From the NCBI GenBank assembly GCA_035631655.1, contig DASQIH010000068.1, forward strand, positions 1 through 64,000: a stretch of 64,000 nucleotides of DNA, in the 5' to 3' direction. The notes beneath the pieces were generated by a model. The model searched no databases and had not been told where the DNA came from. It saw nothing but the letters and a program-made list of their open reading frames with translations. Positions 62,162-64,000 of the stretch are shown here, in pieces; within the stretch, counting starts at the first letter, position 1; each line of letters begins with the position of its first letter. Position numbers and translations under genes: made by a program. The DNA comes from Gp1-AA122 sp035631655 (GTDB lineage: Bacteria; Acidobacteriota; Terriglobia; Terriglobales; Acidobacteriaceae).

Positions 62162-62940
62162 TTCGAAACCCAGCGCGGCTTGCGCTTCTCGAGGAAAGAG
62201 CTGATACCTTCGCGAAAATCGGGCATCGTCCGACTGCGGGCGTTGTCTTCGATAGCGTCCGCAATCTGCTGGTCCAGTTGCGAGGCAATGAATCCGTTAA
62301 TCAGCTTCTTGGTGGCACGCACCGAGGACGGACTGTTTTCCAGAAGGTGCGAAGCCAAACCGTGCGCCCGCTCCAGCAGGCGTTCTGGCGCTACTACCTC
62401 GTTCACCAGTCCGTAACGATGTGCCTCAGCCGCATCGAAGAGGCGGCCAGTCAGGAGCAGGTCGCGTGCGATCTTGTGGCCCACTTGCCACACGAGAATC
62501 GAGGATACAATGGCGGGCACAAACCCGATTTTTACTTCGGTGTACCCGAACTTCGCCTCGGGCACGGCCAGCGTGAAGTCACACATGGTAGCCAGCCCGG
62601 TGCCCCCCGCGATGGCTGCCCCGTTGACCGCCGCAATCGTCGGCTTGGGAAATTCGTACAGCCGGCGAAAGATCCGAGCCATGCGGGCGGAGTCTCTTAC
62701 ATTCTCGTCGTGCGTCTTGCCCAGCAGAGCTTTCAGTTCATCCAGGTCGATTCCGGCGCAAAACGCCTTGCCCGCGCCGGTCAGGATGAGTATTTGCGAG
62801 GGCGAGCGCTCGATCTCATCCAGCGCTGCTATTAACTCTTCGACGAGTTGAAAGCTGATGGCATTGCGCTTGTCCGGCCGGCTGAGTGTGATGGTGGCGA
62901 CGCCGCTATCATGCGCAAGTTGGATTGCTGAGTAGCTCAT
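62158..62940 (-). CDS. Enoyl-CoA hydratase, probably methylglutaconyl-CoA hydratase type
   Basis: A 260-residue crotonase-fold enzyme. The oxyanion-hole segments are KAFCAGIDLDEL and NGAAIAGGTGLATMCD, and the active region is FGYTEVKIGFVPAIVSSIL, whose EVKIGFVPA wording resembles the LiuC/AUH class rather than fatty-acid hydratases. The next gene upstream is an HMG-CoA lyase, the following step of leucine degradation. Specificity is inferred from context and this motif. Confidence 0.88.
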   Translation of the reverse strand: MSYSAIQLAHDSGVATITLSRPDKRNAISFQLVEELIAALDEIERSPSQILILTGAGKAFCAGIDLDELKALLGKTHDENVRDSARMARIFRRLYEFPKPTIAAVNGAAIAGGTGLATMCDFTLAVPEAKFGYTEVKIGFVPAIVSSILVWQVGHKIARDLLLTGRLFDAAEAHRYGLVNEVVAPERLLERAHGLASHLLENSPSSVRATKKLINGFIASQLDQQIADAIEDNARSRTMPDFREGISSFLEKRKPRWVSK

Positions 62941-62954
62941 TTCCCTATCGAGTT

Positions 62955-62979
62955 GTCATCCTGACCAAGCGAAGGATCT
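62955..62979. repeat. Family-1 repeat, left half
   Basis: gtcatcctgaccaagcgaaggatc in the short gap between the HMG-CoA lyase and enoyl-CoA hydratase genes (25 bp). Right arm absent. Confidence 0.6.
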
Positions 62980-62984
62980 ACTTT

Positions 62985-63869
62985 TCAGTCCGCCGCGGAA
63001 GAACCGGCGTACTTTGCTCCAATACCCACGGACGCCTGCAGCAAAGCATCCAAAGATTTCAGCTGCGGCAAATCGGCCCCGCGTCCACGAAGTGTCTCGA
63101 TAACCCTTTCCGTAGGAATATTTCCCACCATCGCGTCCTGGGCGAACGGACATCCGCCCAACCCAGCCAGCGCTGAATCGAATCTCCGGCAGCCCGCGTC
63201 GTAGGCGGCCAGAGTTTTCTCCGCAGCCTGCTCCGGGCGGCTGTGGAGGTGCACTCCAATTTCCAGGTAGCCGTATTTTGTTCTCACAGCCGAAACCAAG
63301 TCGTGAATCTGCTCTGGTGATGCCAAACCCACTGTATCGGCCAGCGAGACCATGTGAATGTCTTCCGATTCCAGCAGTCCGACGGCCTCAACCACTTCCT
63401 CCACACTCCAATCATCGCCGTAGGGATTGCCGAAGGCCATTGAGATGTACACCACGACATCCAGACCAGCATCCTCGGCTTTACCCTTGATTTTCTCCAA
63501 TTCGTCGATGGCATCATCTAACGTTTGGTTCTGGTTGTTGCGCAAGAACGTGGGCGAGACTGAGTACGGAAATCCGAGTGTGCGCACTGCGTTCGTACCG
63601 ATCGCCCGCTCCGCCCCCTTCTCATTTACCACAATCCCGACGATCTCGACGTCATCCGGCGGGTCCAATTCCTCCAGAACTTTTTCCGAATCCGCCATTT
63701 GGGGGACCGCCTTGGGCGAAACAAAAGAGGCCCCATCAATGTGCTTGAATCCCGCGCTGATCAAGGCCTTCAGGTAGTCGATCTTGATGTATGTAGGGAT
63801 CTGCGCCTTCAGCCCTTGCCAGGCATCGCGCGGACACTCGATTAATTTGACCGAACCAGCACTCGGCAT
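62985..63869 (-). CDS. mvaB: Hydroxymethylglutaryl-CoA lyase
   Basis: A 294-residue TIM-barrel lyase that splits HMG-CoA to acetoacetate and acetyl-CoA in leucine degradation. The catalytic Arg-Asp pair is in LIECPRDAWQG (usual form EVGPRDGLQ, one residue longer), metal histidines are in GVHLHSRPE, and the active-site loop is LAGLGGCPFAQDAMVGN with its cysteine. Similar ECPRDA forms are known to me in Bacteroidota enzymes. The downstream hydratase fits the same pathway. Confidence 0.88.
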   Translation of the reverse strand: MPSAGSVKLIECPRDAWQGLKAQIPTYIKIDYLKALISAGFKHIDGASFVSPKAVPQMADSEKVLEELDPPDDVEIVGIVVNEKGAERAIGTNAVRTLGFPYSVSPTFLRNNQNQTLDDAIDELEKIKGKAEDAGLDVVVYISMAFGNPYGDDWSVEEVVEAVGLLESEDIHMVSLADTVGLASPEQIHDLVSAVRTKYGYLEIGVHLHSRPEQAAEKTLAAYDAGCRRFDSALAGLGGCPFAQDAMVGNIPTERVIETLRGRGADLPQLKSLDALLQASVGIGAKYAGSSAAD

Positions 63870-63884
63870 TCAGCTCTTAGCCTT

Positions 63885-63913
63885 CTGTCATCCTGAGCGA
63901 AGCGAAGGATCCA
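63885..63913. repeat. Family-1 repeat, left half
   Basis: ctgtcatcctgagcgaagcgaaggatcc-type sequence (written here in part: tgtcatcctgagcgaagc) in the gap before the last gene. Cleanest single half copy. Confidence 0.7.
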
Positions 63914-63942
63914 TGCATTTCTTAGCGGTATTAAGAATAAGC

Positions 63943-64000
63943 TTACGTCTGCAGCACTCCCACCTTGAACTCCGGCACCTCCGGATTCAACGCCGCCGCC
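63943..64000 (-). CDS. C-terminal end of an unidentified gene
   Basis: The last 19 codons of a minus-strand frame read into ALNPEVPEFKVGVLQT and TAA at 63945-63943. The rest lies past the right edge. Codon use and position in front of the lyase fit a real gene of the same operon; identity cannot be determined. Confidence 0.55.
   Translation of the reverse strand, partial: AAALNPEVPEFKVGVLQT

Overview
The window is G+C-rich, densely coded bacterial chromosome. Gene content and order (a diderm envelope set with LptE, RseP and PspA; a PilB-PilT-PilC-PilS-PilR block; NtrY/NtrX; uppS-cdsA-dxr-rseP-ispG; an unattached MacA/MacB-like permease group with a DUF4097 protein) and many small palindromic intergenic repeats suggest a soil Acidobacteriota of the Terriglobia/Koribacter type. 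That placement is inference; no rRNA gene is present to confirm it. No prophage, insertion sequence, CRISPR array or replication origin was recognised.

Layout. 1-6.6 kb: the start of a fabF-like ketosynthase, hemW, an acyl-CoA dehydrogenase, meaB and methylmalonyl-CoA epimerase, tsaB-rimI and a DUF465 protein. 6.7-11 kb: a tightly overlapping envelope and replication operon, psd-pssA-(catalytically altered Asd paralog)-lptE-holA. 11-13.3 kb: arylamine N-acetyltransferase, a CDF transporter and rpsT. 13.4-19.8 kb: a Ycf46-type AAA ATPase, then phoH-ybeY-corC-era and an RsbW-like kinase. 19.9-24.5 kb (minus): ntrX, ntrY and a MagIII-like glycosylase. 24.8-32.2 kb: pilB-pilT-pilC-pilS-pilR without a pilin gene. 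32.3-38.4 kb: a small conserved-looking protein, SAM hydrolase, and an efflux group (membrane fusion protein, two MacB-like permeases, a TGSG-repeat solenoid) with no ATPase. 38.7-42 kb: a CNNM/CorC protein and two Dpp-type permeases.

42.1-46.7 kb is the most distinctive block: an XRE regulator with its own A+T-rich palindromic operator, an NfeD-like protein with a histidine-rich loop, a DUF1648/PH-like membrane protein, a flotillin, a small membrane protein and PspA. It reads as a self-contained membrane-stress module. 46.7-51.5 kb: tRNA-Arg(TCG) in a repeat-rich stretch, rmuC, a CAP-domain protein, a DUF72 protein and a 38-residue single-span microprotein. 51.5-57.4 kb (minus): ispG, rseP, dxr, cdsA, uppS, which supply isoprenoid precursors, the undecaprenyl carrier, CDP-diacylglycerol and a site-2 protease. 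57.4-64 kb: an HtrA-like protease with no visible export signal, a zinc-ribbon XRE regulator, an HD protein, hutH, a thioesterase, an enoyl-CoA hydratase, HMG-CoA lyase and the tail of another gene; the last group looks like amino-acid (histidine, leucine) catabolism.

Intergenic DNA carries at least four families of palindromic or low-complexity repeats. One family also lies in frame inside the AAA ATPase gene and at the 5' edge of hutH.
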